A stretch of 64,000 nt of DNA from assembly GCA_031367435.1 (NCBI GenBank), contig JANLPV010000045.1:1-64000 (forward strand). The letters are read 5' to 3'. Under the pieces are notes generated by a model that saw only the letters and a list, made by a program, of their open reading frames with translations, searched no databases and was not told the DNA's origin. Made by a program: the position numbers and the translations under genes. Origin of the DNA: WLMZ01 sp031367435. Its GTDB lineage: Bacteria > Actinomycetota > Acidimicrobiia > Acidimicrobiales > Ilumatobacteraceae. Shown one piece after another: positions 1-8,997 of this stretch. Each line of letters starts with the position of its first letter. The stretch's first letter is position 1.

Positions 1-224
1 GCGGTGACCTGCCAGTGCAACGCAACGTTCGGGTTGGCCGCGATATTGCGTGCCTTCACCGAAGTGGTACCTGCCATTGTCCACACGACGTCGCCCTCCC
101 AACATGGGTGAACCGGAACGACGTCGGGCGCGTTGTCTGCGCCGACCGTGGCGAAGTGCGCCCACGGGCTGAGACGCACGCACTGGGCTTTGATCTCGTC
201 GAGTGTCATCTCATTCGCTGTCAT
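1..224 (-). CDS. PNPOx-fold (pyridoxamine 5'-phosphate oxidase-like) flavin-binding protein, 3' part missing
   Basis: Read on the minus strand, the frame begins near MTANEMTLDEIKAQ and runs through a stretch typical of the split-barrel PNPOx/F420-dependent reductase superfamily: ATVG...D.P.VVPVHPCWEGDVVWT, then a TSVKARNIAANPNVALHW strand pair. These proteins bind FMN or F420 and act on small oxidisable substrates in the cytoplasm. The ATG at 224 is preferred because AAGGAG lies 7 bases upstream; an ATG at 230 sits directly against the SD and is less likely. The gene follows the SDR at 227-1150 with no gap, so the two are probably co-transcribed. It runs off the left edge after about 74 codons, so cofactor and substrate cannot be judged. 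Confidence 0.7.
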   Translation of the reverse strand, partial: MTANEMTLDEIKAQCVRLSPWAHFATVGADNAPDVVPVHPCWEGDVVWTMAGTTSVKARNIAANPNVALHWQVT

Positions 225-226
225 GG

Positions 227-1150
227 TCATGCTCCTTCTGGAATTGGGAAGTGGATACCGGGGATACCGCTCTTCCATTGTTCGAACTCGTTGGGCACGA
301 GGCCCGGATACGGCGAACCCGCTTGCGGGAAATCCTTGTTCCACGAGAAATGACTTGGCTCGATCTGCCACGCTCCACGGCTCGCTTCCCAACCACCGTC
401 GACGAACAACGTGTGCCCGGTGACGTAACTTGCGGCCTCGCTCGCGAGAAAGAGCAGCGGACCCCGGAGGTCGGCTTCAGGATCACCGAGGCGGCGCATC
501 GGCGTGCGACTTTCGATCCACGGCGCCATACCGAGCATCTCGAACAGCGGTCGGGTCATTTCTGTCACGAAGTACGCAGGAGCAATAGCGTTGACGCGCA
601 CGTTGCGATCGGCCCACTCGACAGCGAGGTGTTTGGTCATCTGCAGCACCGCACCCTTGGCAGCCACATACCAGGGGTTCACGAACTCGCTGCCGCCACT
701 GCCGAGGATCGAGGAGATATTGATGATCGAACCGCTGCCGCGGGCGAGCATGTGCGGACCGCACTCACGCATGAAGGCCCACACGCCGAACAGGTCGACA
801 TCCACGACGCGCCGAAAGGTTTCGTGATCGCTCCACTCGCTCGGCAGACCACGTAAATCGCTGATGCCAGCGTTGTTGACGAGAATGTCGATTCGGCCGT
901 GCTGCTCGAGTGTTTCGGCAACGACGCGCGCAACATCGGTTTCGCTGGTGACGTCGCCCGCGTGGCTGGTGACTTTGCGGCCATGGCGCTCGCGTAGCCC
1001 CCTCGCATTGTCTTCGAGTAGCTCGGCGCTGCGTGCCGTGATCGCAATATCTGCACCGTGTTCGGCAAGCACGTCGGTGAACGTGAGACCGAGACCCATC
1101 GATCCTCCCGTTACCAGAGCCACCTTGCCTGTGAGATCGAACATTCCCAT
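227..1150 (-). CDS. Short-chain dehydrogenase/reductase (SDR) with C-terminal extension
   Basis: A 307-residue classical SDR, NAD(P)-dependent and probably cytoplasmic. The cofactor motif TGGSMGLG is near residues 14-21, NNAG at 92-95, the active-site serine in the INISS strand near 146, and Tyr161-x3-Lys165 (YVAAK) is complete. After the usual end (GHTLFVDGG) there are about 40 extra residues rich in Pro, Trp and Phe, longer than the standard 250-residue family length; they may cap the substrate pocket. The ATG at 1150 has AGGAG 5 bases upstream and avoids a 76-residue low-quality extension that would run into the divergent regulator. The divergent TetR gene 61 bp away is the obvious candidate regulator. 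Substrate unknown. Confidence 0.88.
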   Translation of the reverse strand: MGMFDLTGKVALVTGGSMGLGLTFTDVLAEHGADIAITARSAELLEDNARGLRERHGRKVTSHAGDVTSETDVARVVAETLEQHGRIDILVNNAGISDLRGLPSEWSDHETFRRVVDVDLFGVWAFMRECGPHMLARGSGSIINISSILGSGGSEFVNPWYVAAKGAVLQMTKHLAVEWADRNVRVNAIAPAYFVTEMTRPLFEMLGMAPWIESRTPMRRLGDPEADLRGPLLFLASEAASYVTGHTLFVDGGWEASRGAWQIEPSHFSWNKDFPQAGSPYPGLVPNEFEQWKSGIPGIHFPIPEGA

Positions 1151-1211
1151 TGCTTCTCCTGTCCCCAAAACTGCGTTGTGAACGCTGACGCTAGAGCAGA
1201 GCGACGGGGCA

Positions 1212-2294
1212 ATGTCGCAGCGAAGCACACAGCGACTTGTAGCGTTGGTCGTAGTGAAGAAACAGACAGTAGAAGAACGGCGCAAAGAGATTCTCGAGAC
1301 GACGTGTGAGGTCGTGATCGAGCGCGGTTTTGCCGCCACGCGTATTGCCGACGTCGCAAAGCGCCTCAGCGTTTCCACCAGCCTGATCCACTATCACTAC
1401 GACTCCAAAGAGCAGCTCCTCGCTGAGGCGTTCAGTCACTACGCGCGCAAGGATCTCGCCAAACTCGACGCGGAAATCGAACTTGCGCCAACCGCCCTGG
1501 CGCAGCTCGACCGCGCCATTCAGGACTATGTGCCCGAGGGCAGCGGCGACATGGAATGGATGCTCTGGATCGACGCGTGGGGTGAAGCCCTCCGTAATCC
1601 GATGATGAAGCGGATCAGCCAAGAGCTCGACGAGCAATCGGCTCGGCTGCTCGAACGCGTGCTCAGTGGTGGCGTTGCGTCGGGCGAGTTCCGTTGCGCC
1701 GATCCGTCAGCCAGCGCGTTGCGCCTCACCGGTCTCATCGACGGACTCGCGATTCAGTTCGCAGCACACGACGGGCTCCTCACTCGTGACGCCTTCATCG
1801 ATCACGTGCGGTGGCTCGCCGCCGCAGAGGTCGGCGTAGATATCGCCGAGTTCGACGCGTCGCAGACCGCGGTGCGTGCCGCGGCAAAGCCGCTCTCGCC
1901 TGCGACTGACCTTGCGCTACGCCAACTCGTCGGCGCGTACTGCGACGCCGTGCAGCGCAAAGACGCCGCTGCATGGGGAGCCACCTGGGCCAACGATGCC
2001 AGTTGGGACCTCGGCGGCGGCAAGCCCGTGTCGGGCCGAGCGAATATTGTCAAGACATGGAATAAGGCAATGGCTGGGTTTGCGTGGGTCGTGCACCTCG
2101 CGCCTCTCGCAGTATTCGACATCGATGAAACCACTGGCGAAGGAACTGGCCGTGTCACCGTGCAAGAGCGTTATCGCACCGCCGATGGCACCGACGGCTC
2201 ATTGCTCGCCGTGTATCACGACCGCTACGTGCGCACCGGCAACGGCTGGCTGTTCGCTGAACGCCGCCTCGAAGTCATCGACCACAGCTCGTAG
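1212..2294 (+). CDS. TetR-family regulator fused to a SnoaL/NTF2-like domain
   Basis: A 360-residue protein. Residues about 20-75 are a TetR DNA-binding domain (GFAATRIADVAKRLSVSTS followed by LIHYHYDSKEQLL). Residues 80-220 look like the usual TetR ligand/dimer domain (WLAAAE end). From about 227 to 355 there is an extra alpha+beta barrel with SnoaL-like polyketide cyclase/NTF2 features (LRQLVGAYCDAVQRKD, W...DASWDL, and a terminal YHDRYVRTGNGWLFAERR). A TetR of normal length ends near 210, so this is a true extension in one uninterrupted frame. It is divergent from the SDR at 227-1150 and probably controls it. Start: ATG at 1212 is used, but GTG at 1254 (KKQTVEERR) gives a more typical TetR N-terminus; neither has a strong SD. 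Confidence 0.85.
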   Translation: MSQRSTQRLVALVVVKKQTVEERRKEILETTCEVVIERGFAATRIADVAKRLSVSTSLIHYHYDSKEQLLAEAFSHYARKDLAKLDAEIELAPTALAQLDRAIQDYVPEGSGDMEWMLWIDAWGEALRNPMMKRISQELDEQSARLLERVLSGGVASGEFRCADPSASALRLTGLIDGLAIQFAAHDGLLTRDAFIDHVRWLAAAEVGVDIAEFDASQTAVRAAAKPLSPATDLALRQLVGAYCDAVQRKDAAAWGATWANDASWDLGGGKPVSGRANIVKTWNKAMAGFAWVVHLAPLAVFDIDETTGEGTGRVTVQERYRTADGTDGSLLAVYHDRYVRTGNGWLFAERRLEVIDHSS

Positions 2295-2489
2295 CAACCG
2301 TCGCAGCGAGCCCTCGAACTCCATGTGACCTACGACCGTTCGCGCACCCTCGCGCTCAAGATCGGGCGATATACCGTCGAAGGGAAGTCGAGACCTCAAT
2401 GCGTTACCTCGCCTCCCCCCGGGCGATAACGCAGGGCCTCAGAAGATGTGATCACCGTGAAAATTGGCCGAAGCGTTCTTGCTTCCATG

Positions 2490-3074
2490 CCCATCACCCG
2501 CTCGAGCGCACTCTGGCGCACAATCTGGCGCACCACGCGTTGGCTTGCTACGGGCTTCGCAGCGATGGTGCTGAGCGGATGTAACACGGTGATGATCGGC
2601 GACAGCATCTTCAACATGTCGCGCACAGAACTCGGCGGTGCAGTCGATGCGTCGGACGGACGCGGTGCACACAACGCAGGATTGAACGGACAACCACTGA
2701 GCGGCGACGAAGCCGTCGACGTACTAGCTCCAACAGTGTTCCCGTCGGGATGGCTCGTCGTTGGACTCGGCACGAATGACGCCCGAACCGACCTCGACGC
2801 TCAGGCGTTCGAATCGTTCGTGAAATCGACAGTCGCCCGTTTACCAGACGACCGCTGCCTCGCGTGGGTGATTCCGTACAACCCCGGGTTTCCCGAGCAA
2901 TCCGCGGCGATCGATGTCGTCATCCGCGAACAGATTCGACCCCAGCCGTGCCACGCATTCGTCGAGTGGGGTGCCGCCGTTCGCGCCCGTCCCGATCTGG
3001 TCTCTGACGGCGTTCATCCCAACTCGGCGGGGCGGGCCGTCTTAGCCGACATGATCAAGGCTGCGACTCGCTAG
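2490..3074 (+). CDS. SGNH/GDSL-like lipoprotein
   Basis: A small exported esterase/acyl-hydrolase-type protein. The N-terminus is basic and then hydrophobic, ending in a lipobox (MVLSGC), so the mature protein should be lipid-anchored outside the membrane. SGNH blocks are visible: GDSIF (block I serine), GLGTND (block III with Asn) and DGVHPN (block V Asp-x-x-His). Block II glycine is less clear. Length (about 194 residues) fits a minimal SGNH domain. In-frame GTG codons at 2448 and 2457 could also start it, but ATG 2490 puts the lipobox Cys at residue 31, a normal signal-peptide length. Enzymatic substrate cannot be inferred; homologues act on acylated sugars or lipids. Confidence 0.75.
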   Translation, partial: PITRSSALWRTIWRTTRWLATGFAAMVLSGCNTVMIGDSIFNMSRTELGGAVDASDGRGAHNAGLNGQPLSGDEAVDVLAPTVFPSGWLVVGLGTNDARTDLDAQAFESFVKSTVARLPDDRCLAWVIPYNPGFPEQSAAIDVVIREQIRPQPCHAFVEWGAAVRARPDLVSDGVHPNSAGRAVLADMIKAATR

Positions 3075-3107
3075 CGGTGCCACGTGGACGACATCAGGTA
3101 GTGAGCC

Positions 3108-4205
3108 CTACGGTCGCACCTCGTAGAACGCGTTCACGGAGTGTTCGATGTCGAGCTTGCGAAAGTGACTGAATCCGGCGTCAGTTGCCATTCGGCGGGC
3201 GGTGTTCTCGCTGAAACCGAGCGTGCCAAGACCGGCGCCGTCAGGTGTGGACATTGCTGAGGACATGCACGACAAGACACTGATGCCATACATCAACGGT
3301 GACATTGGATTCTTGCGCACGTTGTCCATGAACGAGTCGTGCGCCTTGATGTCCACGAGCAGCCACGTGCCATCGGGCTTGATTGCGGCGCGCAGCGCTT
3401 CCATCATCTGCTTTGGATGAGTCATGTCATGAATGCAGTCGAAGGTGGTAATGAAGTCGACGGAGTGGTCCGCAGCGAGCGGCGTTTCTCGCGGATCGTG
3501 AAAGCTGGCGTTGGCCACACCGGACTCAACAAGCTTCGTGGCAGCCCGATCGAGCGCGTGCTGTGAGATGTCGTATCCGCTGAATGTGCTCTTCGGATAG
3601 GCACCGGCCATCAGCAGTACCGCTCCCCCAGCGCCACAACCGACATCGGCCACGGTGGCACCTGCTTCGAGCCGATCAGTGACGCCGTTGAGCGCGGGAA
3701 GAACGACCGGCAGGAGGAAGGTCTTGTTCCACGGCTCAAAGCTGCGTTCAATGCCTATCGCTCCCGCGCAGCCATGACTGTCGTAGTTGTAACCAACGCC
3801 CGTACGAAAACTTTCGGGCATGTCGTCGAGCGTGGCCATCGTTTGCGGGAGGCGATGGAACATGCCCATGCCGTACGCCGGATGTTCGGGCGACGCCAAC
3901 ACAGCAGCCGCCTCTGGCGACAACGAGAAGCGTTCGTGTTCGTCGCATTCGATAATGCGAGCTGCAGCCTGGTTGTACGCCCACTCGCGTACCCATCGCT
4001 CATGCAGTTCCAGCGATGCGGCGAGCTGATGAGTGGTCATCGGCGCGCCGGCGGCCTTCATCGCGGTATAGAGCCCGAGGCGATCACCGAGGTGGATCAT
4101 TCCCGCCGTCACCGCACCCTCGAGCTTGGTAAACACCTGGAAGGAAAACATCTTCAGCTTGTCGGGATCGGTGTTTGACGTGCTGCTCGCGTGGTCTGTC
4201 ATCAT
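3108..4205 (-). CDS. SAM-dependent methyltransferase with N-terminal winged-helix domain
   Basis: A 365-residue class I methyltransferase. Residues about 15-110 form a helical/winged-helix dimerisation domain like that of plant and actinobacterial O-methyltransferases (LGDRLGLYTAM, TTHQLAASLELHERWVREW). The SAM motif I DVGCGAGGAVLL is near residue 190, with GYDISQ as the acidic loop and FDCIHDM as a later motif. The architecture resembles mycobacterial Rv2258c-like proteins. It starts 9 bp after the aldehyde dehydrogenase stop and closes the operon phosphatase - ALDH - methyltransferase. Two in-frame ATGs (4205, 4202) are possible. The acceptor is unknown. Confidence 0.85.
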   Translation of the reverse strand: MMTDHASSTSNTDPDKLKMFSFQVFTKLEGAVTAGMIHLGDRLGLYTAMKAAGAPMTTHQLAASLELHERWVREWAYNQAAARIIECDEHERFSLSPEAAAVLASPEHPAYGMGMFHRLPQTMATLDDMPESFRTGVGYNYDSHGCAGAIGIERSFEPWNKTFLLPVVLPALNGVTDRLEAGATVADVGCGAGGAVLLMAGAYPKSTFSGYDISQHALDRAATKLVESGVANASFHDPRETPLAADHSVDFITTFDCIHDMTHPKQMMEALRAAIKPDGTWLLVDIKAHDSFMDNVRKNPMSPLMYGISVLSCMSSAMSTPDGAGLGTLGFSENTARRMATDAGFSHFRKLDIEHSVNAFYEVRP

Positions 4206-4214
4206 GACGTCCGT

Positions 4215-5666
4215 TCAGTTGGAGAGGTTGATGTAGATGTGCTTCGACTCGAGATATGCGTCGAGCGCGTATGGCCCGAGTTCACGTCCAATGCCGCTGT
4301 GCTTGTATCCGCCCCACATGGTTTCGGTCGGAGCGGGCTGACTGTCGTTGATCCACACCACGCCGGCGCGAATCGCCTTCGCTGTTCGGAGCGCCCGACC
4401 GATGTCGCGGGTCCAGATCGCTGCGGCAAGTCCGTATTCGGTGTCGTTGGCGAGCTCGATGACATCGTCGACGTTGCGAAAGGGAATCACCGTCATCACG
4501 GGCCCAAAAATTTCCTCACGCGCGATTCGAATGTGGTTGGACGTCGCCTCGAAGATCGTCGGCGGCACGAAGTAGCCGCCGCTCAGAGCAGGATCAATGG
4601 GGCGTTCGCCCTCAAACGCAAGCCGCGCTTCTGATCGGCCGATGTCGACGTAACCCTGCACGCGATCGCGTTGCACCGATGACACCAACGGACCCATCGT
4701 GGTGGTCGGATCGAGGCCGCTGCCCAACTTGATCGCTGCGGCGAAGTCGCTCATCGCCTGCAGCGTTTCGTCGTAGATCGAGGCATCGACGAACACCCGA
4801 CTACCGGCGGAACACACCTCGCCCTGATTACCGAACACACCGTTACACGTTCCCGGAACCGCAGCTGCGAGATCGGCATCGGCGAACACGATGTTGGGGC
4901 TCTTGCCGCCGAGCTCGAGTGTGACCCGCTTCAGCTGATCTGCGCAGGTGCGCTGGATGAGCTTGCCGACATCTTTCGATCCGGTGAAGCTGATCTTGTC
5001 GACCATTGGGTGTGTGAGCAGTGCTGCGCCAGCGCTGGCACCTACGCCCGTGACCACATTGACAACACCGGCGGGCACACCGGCCGCCTCAGCAATTGCG
5101 GCGAGCCGTAACGCTGTGAGCGGCGTCTGCTCGGCGGGCTTCAAGATAACGGTGCAGCCGGCGGCGAGGGCGGGTGCCATCTTCTGAGCGGCCATGAGCA
5201 TTGGATAGTTCCAGGGCACGATGAGTCCGCAGACGCCGACGGGTTCCTTGACGATGAGGCTCATCGCACCCGGTCCCACTGGCGGAATGTCGCCGCTGAT
5301 TTTAGTTGCCCAACCCGCGTAGTACTCGAACATAAAGGCAACTTCGTCAATGTCGCCGCGAGCGTCGGCGATGGGTTTGCCGCAGTCGCGCACCTCGAGT
5401 TCGGCGAGTTCGTCGCGCTGCTCGCGAACGAGCTCGGCCATCTTGAACAGCAAACGGCTGCGCTCTCGTTCGGCTACGGCGTTGCCCCAGCTGCCATCGT
5501 CGCTCGCGCGCCGGGCCGCGCGAGCAGCCCAATCGATGTCGACAGCGGAGCCTGCCGGCACCGAGGCAAGCACCTCTCCCGTCGAAGGATCGAACGTGTC
5601 GAGTGTTGCGCCGTCGTGGGCATGCACCCAGGCACCATCTATGTACATCTTCAGCGCATCAGCCAT
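4215..5666 (-). CDS. NAD(P)-dependent aldehyde dehydrogenase
   Basis: A 483-residue ALDH-superfamily enzyme oxidising an aldehyde to a carboxylate. The oxyanion/nucleotide fold is shown by PWNYPMLMAAQKMAPALAAG, the general-base motif by TLELGGKSPNIVF, and the catalytic Cys by NQGEVCSAGSR. The C-terminal EEIFGPVMTV and the substrate-loop segment WINDSQPAPTEMWGG-like region are those of betaine/gamma-aminobutyraldehyde-type ALDHs, but substrate assignment from this alone is weak. ATG 5666 follows the histidine-phosphatase gene by 20 bp, so co-transcription is likely. A long upstream open extension in the same frame is rejected because it lies in the phosphatase gene. Confidence 0.9.
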   Translation of the reverse strand: MADALKMYIDGAWVHAHDGATLDTFDPSTGEVLASVPAGSAVDIDWAARAARRASDDGSWGNAVAERERSRLLFKMAELVREQRDELAELEVRDCGKPIADARGDIDEVAFMFEYYAGWATKISGDIPPVGPGAMSLIVKEPVGVCGLIVPWNYPMLMAAQKMAPALAAGCTVILKPAEQTPLTALRLAAIAEAAGVPAGVVNVVTGVGASAGAALLTHPMVDKISFTGSKDVGKLIQRTCADQLKRVTLELGGKSPNIVFADADLAAAVPGTCNGVFGNQGEVCSAGSRVFVDASIYDETLQAMSDFAAAIKLGSGLDPTTTMGPLVSSVQRDRVQGYVDIGRSEARLAFEGERPIDPALSGGYFVPPTIFEATSNHIRIAREEIFGPVMTVIPFRNVDDVIELANDTEYGLAAAIWTRDIGRALRTAKAIRAGVVWINDSQPAPTETMWGGYKHSGIGRELGPYALDAYLESKHIYINLSN

Positions 5667-5686
5667 GCTGTGCACGGTAGCAAGCC

Positions 5687-6370
5687 CTAACGCGTGCGGT
5701 CCTGCGCAGACAGGTGCTCGACGTCGGCCAGACGGGTCAGCGCGAACGTGAACCCGTCGCCAAGCTCGAGTGCTTCGAGACGCGTGATCGACGCGTGGCC
5801 GAGCACGAAGCGATCCCATTCCCAAGGAGTGGGCTGCAGCCCCAGCATGTAGCTGATGATCGCGGAGTTCGTACCGGCATGGGCAACGAGGCAGATGCGA
5901 GCGTCGGGATTCTCGATACGCCAGACCGGAAGATCACCGGCAAGCAGTTCGATGCCGCGCTCCGCCAAGAACAGACCACAGCCTTCGCGAATACGCGCGA
6001 TGAAATCTCGATTGGCTTCTCCGCCGAGTTCAGACAGACCATGCCAACGTTCGTGCGAGGGCTTGCGTCGCTCCTCGGCGAAGGCGGCGTCGGCCTTCTC
6101 ACGAGGCGTGCCCTGCCAGACCGGGCTGCGGATCTCGCGCAACCACGAATGCACCACTTCGTCGCGGCCCGTTTCGGCATACAGCGGCGCCGCTGTCTGC
6201 CGCGCCCGCTCCAGTGGCGAAACGAGGATCTCATCGAATTGCTCTGGCGCCAGAGCTCTGGCCATGTGCGCAGCTTGGCGGTGCCCTCGTTCGGTGAGCG
6301 GCGGGTAATCAATGTTCATGCCGTCGACGACCCACTCGGGTTCGCCGTGACGCACCAGCACTATTTCCAT
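5687..6370 (-). CDS. Histidine phosphatase (phosphoglycerate mutase-like) family protein
   Basis: A 227-residue protein beginning MEIVLVRHGEPEW, in which RHG is the phospho-acceptor motif of the branch-1 histidine phosphatases. SPLERARQTA carries the second arginine, and VAHAGTNS carries the second catalytic histidine. An acidic residue in SWLREI fits the proton donor. These enzymes remove phosphate from small metabolites or act as mutases; substrate unknown. It is the first gene of the minus-strand operon with ALDH and methyltransferase. Its start faces the acyl-CoA synthetase gene, so the 85-bp region between 6370 and 6456 should hold divergent promoters. Confidence 0.85.
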   Translation of the reverse strand: MEIVLVRHGEPEWVVDGMNIDYPPLTERGHRQAAHMARALAPEQFDEILVSPLERARQTAAPLYAETGRDEVVHSWLREIRSPVWQGTPREKADAAFAEERRKPSHERWHGLSELGGEANRDFIARIREGCGLFLAERGIELLAGDLPVWRIENPDARICLVAHAGTNSAIISYMLGLQPTPWEWDRFVLGHASITRLEALELGDGFTFALTRLADVEHLSAQDRTR

Positions 6371-6455
6371 GACCCGACCTGCTCCATCACGAACGATGGT
6401 AGGCGGTGTGCCTACCATCTCAACGGCTTGTATTGCAGCGATCACGGGAGTAGGC

Positions 6456-8117
6456 GTGGCATTGAACGAAAGCTGGGCCACCTTGTGGGAAGCACTCGCC
6501 GATGCGCAGCCCGACCATGTCGCCGTGGTCGTTGGTGATGTGCGCCTGCGTTGGCGCGAATTCGACGAAGCAGCAGCACGGCTGGCGGCGGCGCTTGCTG
6601 CCGTAGGGGTGATTCGCGACACCAAGGTTGCTCAGCTCATGTTCAACTGCCCCGAGTACTTGCACACGGTGTTCGCCGCGTTCAAGCAGCGAGCGATTCC
6701 TGTGAATGTGAATTACCGCTACCTCGCACCGGAGGTTGCTCATGTTCTCAACAACAGCGACGCCGAAGTGCTCGTGTTCCATGGTTCGCTCGGCGAGCGC
6801 GCGGCCGAGGCGGCCCTTCAGTCGCCGAAGGTACGGGTACTCATCCAAGTGGACGACGGCTCGCCGCTGACACCTGGCGCGTTGTGGTTCCATGAGCTCG
6901 TCGAATCGCATCTACCCGCCGAACGCATCGAGCGAAGCGGCCATGATTTGCTGTTCCTCTACACCGGCGGCACCACGGGTCTGCCCAAAGGAGTGATGTG
7001 GCGTCACGTCGATCTGTTCGGCGCACTCGCATTCACCGGGTACGTGTCGGCTGGCATCGCCATACCCGAGACCCCAGCGGAGGTCGGTGCGGTCGCAGCG
7101 ATGTTGAACGCGACAGGGCGGAGTCCCGTCAACCTCTGCGCCCCTCCACTCATGCACGGCACAGCGCTGTTCCTCGCGATTTCCGCGTTCGTCATGGGTG
7201 GCACCGTCGTACTGCTCGGTCAACGAAAGTTCAACCCACACGAGCTGTGGCAACTCGTGCAGCGCGAACGCGTCACTCAGCTGTCGATCGTCGGCGACGC
7301 GTTTGCAGCACCGCTTGTGGATGAGCTCGGCCGAAGCAACTTTGACCTCTCGTCGTTGCAACGAGTTGTCAGTACCGGCGCGACACTGTCGAGCGAGTAC
7401 AAGCGCGCGTTGCAAGCCGCAGCATCGCAGGTGACGATCATCGACATGATCGGTGCCAGCGAAGGCGGGCCGTTCGCGATCAACATGACGACGCCCGGCA
7501 CCGACCCTGGCGACACAGCGGTGTTCACAGCACCTGCCAACGCGGTTGCCCTCGATGATCGCACCGGACGACCGCTTGCATGGGGCGCACCCGAGCCCGG
7601 TGTGCTTGCAGTGTCTGGCCCAATGCCAGTGGGCTACTACGGCGACGAGATGGCGTCTGCGTCCACCTTCCGAGTGGTCGACGGCATTCGCTATACCGTT
7701 CCGGGCGACTACGCCACAATTGCTGCCGACGGCACGGTGCATCTCCTCGGTCGCGGTTCGGTCTGCATCAACACGGGTGGCGAGAAGGTGTATCCGGAAG
7801 AGGTCGAGGTCGCGGCGCGTAGCCACCCCGCCATCGCCGATTGCACCGTCGTGGCAACCCCCGACGATCGTTTCGGCAGCGTGGTCACGCTCGTCGCAGC
7901 ACGCCACCATCCAGTCGCAGCGGGCCTGCCGGAATCGGTCGTGTCAGAAGCCGAGGTCATCGAACACGTTCGTTCGCAACTCGCTTCGTACAAGGCACCG
8001 CGGCACGTGATCTTCGTCGATGCGATCTATCGCAGCCCGAGCGGCAAAGCCGACTACCGGTGGGCGCGCGACGTCGCGACCGCCGCGCTGGCCTCCAACT
8101 CCGACCCCGGGCGATAG
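6456..8117 (+). CDS. Acyl-CoA synthetase (AMP-binding, FadD-type)
   Basis: A 553-residue adenylate-forming ligase that activates a carboxylic acid with ATP and loads it on CoA. The P-loop motif LFLYTGGTTGLPKGVMW is near residue 165, the A5 region has GASEGGPF, the A7 Asp is in the VPGDYATI block, the hinge GRGSVCINTGGEKVYPEEVE is complete, and the catalytic lysine is in SPSGKADYRW near the C-terminus. The start is GTG 6456, which has GGGAG 6 bases upstream; earlier in-frame ATGs (6369, 6396) would overlap the divergent phosphatase and give an unconserved leader. It resembles actinobacterial FadD enzymes for fatty acid or steroid side chains; the chain preference cannot be read. Confidence 0.9.
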   Translation: MALNESWATLWEALADAQPDHVAVVVGDVRLRWREFDEAAARLAAALAAVGVIRDTKVAQLMFNCPEYLHTVFAAFKQRAIPVNVNYRYLAPEVAHVLNNSDAEVLVFHGSLGERAAEAALQSPKVRVLIQVDDGSPLTPGALWFHELVESHLPAERIERSGHDLLFLYTGGTTGLPKGVMWRHVDLFGALAFTGYVSAGIAIPETPAEVGAVAAMLNATGRSPVNLCAPPLMHGTALFLAISAFVMGGTVVLLGQRKFNPHELWQLVQRERVTQLSIVGDAFAAPLVDELGRSNFDLSSLQRVVSTGATLSSEYKRALQAAASQVTIIDMIGASEGGPFAINMTTPGTDPGDTAVFTAPANAVALDDRTGRPLAWGAPEPGVLAVSGPMPVGYYGDEMASASTFRVVDGIRYTVPGDYATIAADGTVHLLGRGSVCINTGGEKVYPEEVEVAARSHPAIADCTVVATPDDRFGSVVTLVAARHHPVAAGLPESVVSEAEVIEHVRSQLASYKAPRHVIFVDAIYRSPSGKADYRWARDVATAALASNSDPGR

Positions 8118-8128
8118 CGTTCGCTCAC

Positions 8129-8947
8129 GTGAATCCAACGTCTGTGCCGGGCCAACAGCCAGCGCCGCAGAGTAACGAACCACCACCTCCGCTCTACGCG
8201 CCAGCCTGGTATCCCGATCCCACCCACCGCTTCGAATTTCGGTACCACAACGGACAGAGCTGGACCGGCGACGTGTCGGTTGACGGCGATCGCTTTCTCG
8301 ATCCGCTCGTGACGTCGCCTCCACAGCTCGCGGCAACCGGACCCGCGCACAACCTGGCGTCTGTCGCGCAACCCCGAGCGCACGGCAAGGCCATTGCCGC
8401 GTTCGTTCTCGCAGTGAGCTCGGTGGTGGTTGGATGGGTCCCGTTTCTTTGCGTACTCGCCGTCGTCGCCGCGGTGTTGGCCATCGTGTTTGGCTTTGCC
8501 TCGCTCCGACGCATCAGACACGAAGATCACCATGATGGCCATCGCAGAGGACGCGGACTTGCGATGGCGGCTATCTTCATCGCTCCTGTCGGGTTCGCTG
8601 TGTCGGGCGTTGGCATCTGGCTCACGGTCCTCACCGTGCGCGAGTTCGACAAGTTCTCGAACGTCGGCGAATACTCGACGCAGACAACGCGCTGTGCCGT
8701 CGATTCCGGTGTCGCGTTCTTAGATGGCACCATCACGAATGGTTCCACCAGCACGCGCTCATATCACGTTGTCGTCCAGTTTGTCAGAGTCGGTACGAGC
8801 AACGGGCTGTACACATCGAGCGTCGATGTAGACGGTGTGCAGCCGGGTACAACCCGTAACTGGTCGGTGACGCAACCTGTCAGCGAAGAACGCCTGGACT
8901 GTCGCATCAGTTCGGTGACCGGGCCGCTTCCGTTCGGCGAGAGCTGA
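8129..8947 (+). CDS. DUF2510 / DUF4190-type membrane protein
   Basis: A 272-residue protein. The N-terminus is Pro/Gln-rich and leads into a DUF2510 module (PAWYPDPTHRFEFRYHNGQSW), a short actinobacterial domain with conserved aromatic residues. Two hydrophobic segments follow (about residues 92-125 and 145-172), separated by a His/Arg-rich loop, as in DUF4190 proteins. The C-terminal part (about 100 residues) has beta-strand character with a Cys pair and resembles the extracytoplasmic FxLYD-like domains. Function unknown; probably a membrane-anchored surface protein. GTG 8129 is chosen as start, 11 bp after the acyl-CoA synthetase stop, rather than upstream ATGs inside that gene. Confidence 0.75.
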   Translation: MNPTSVPGQQPAPQSNEPPPPLYAPAWYPDPTHRFEFRYHNGQSWTGDVSVDGDRFLDPLVTSPPQLAATGPAHNLASVAQPRAHGKAIAAFVLAVSSVVVGWVPFLCVLAVVAAVLAIVFGFASLRRIRHEDHHDGHRRGRGLAMAAIFIAPVGFAVSGVGIWLTVLTVREFDKFSNVGEYSTQTTRCAVDSGVAFLDGTITNGSTSTRSYHVVVQFVRVGTSNGLYTSSVDVDGVQPGTTRNWSVTQPVSEERLDCRISSVTGPLPFGES

Positions 8948-8997
8948 ACGCCGACACTGCCCACTCGGCCGCACATCAGGTCGACAGCCCATAACAG

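Noticed and set aside
1151..1378. N-terminal extension of the first SDR to 1378
   Set aside because: The extra 76 residues are unconserved in appearance and overlap the divergent TetR gene; ATG 1150 has a good SD.
6912..7910. 332-codon minus-strand frame inside the acyl-CoA synthetase
   Set aside because: His/Arg/Cys-rich shadow translation opposite a well-supported adenylation-domain gene.
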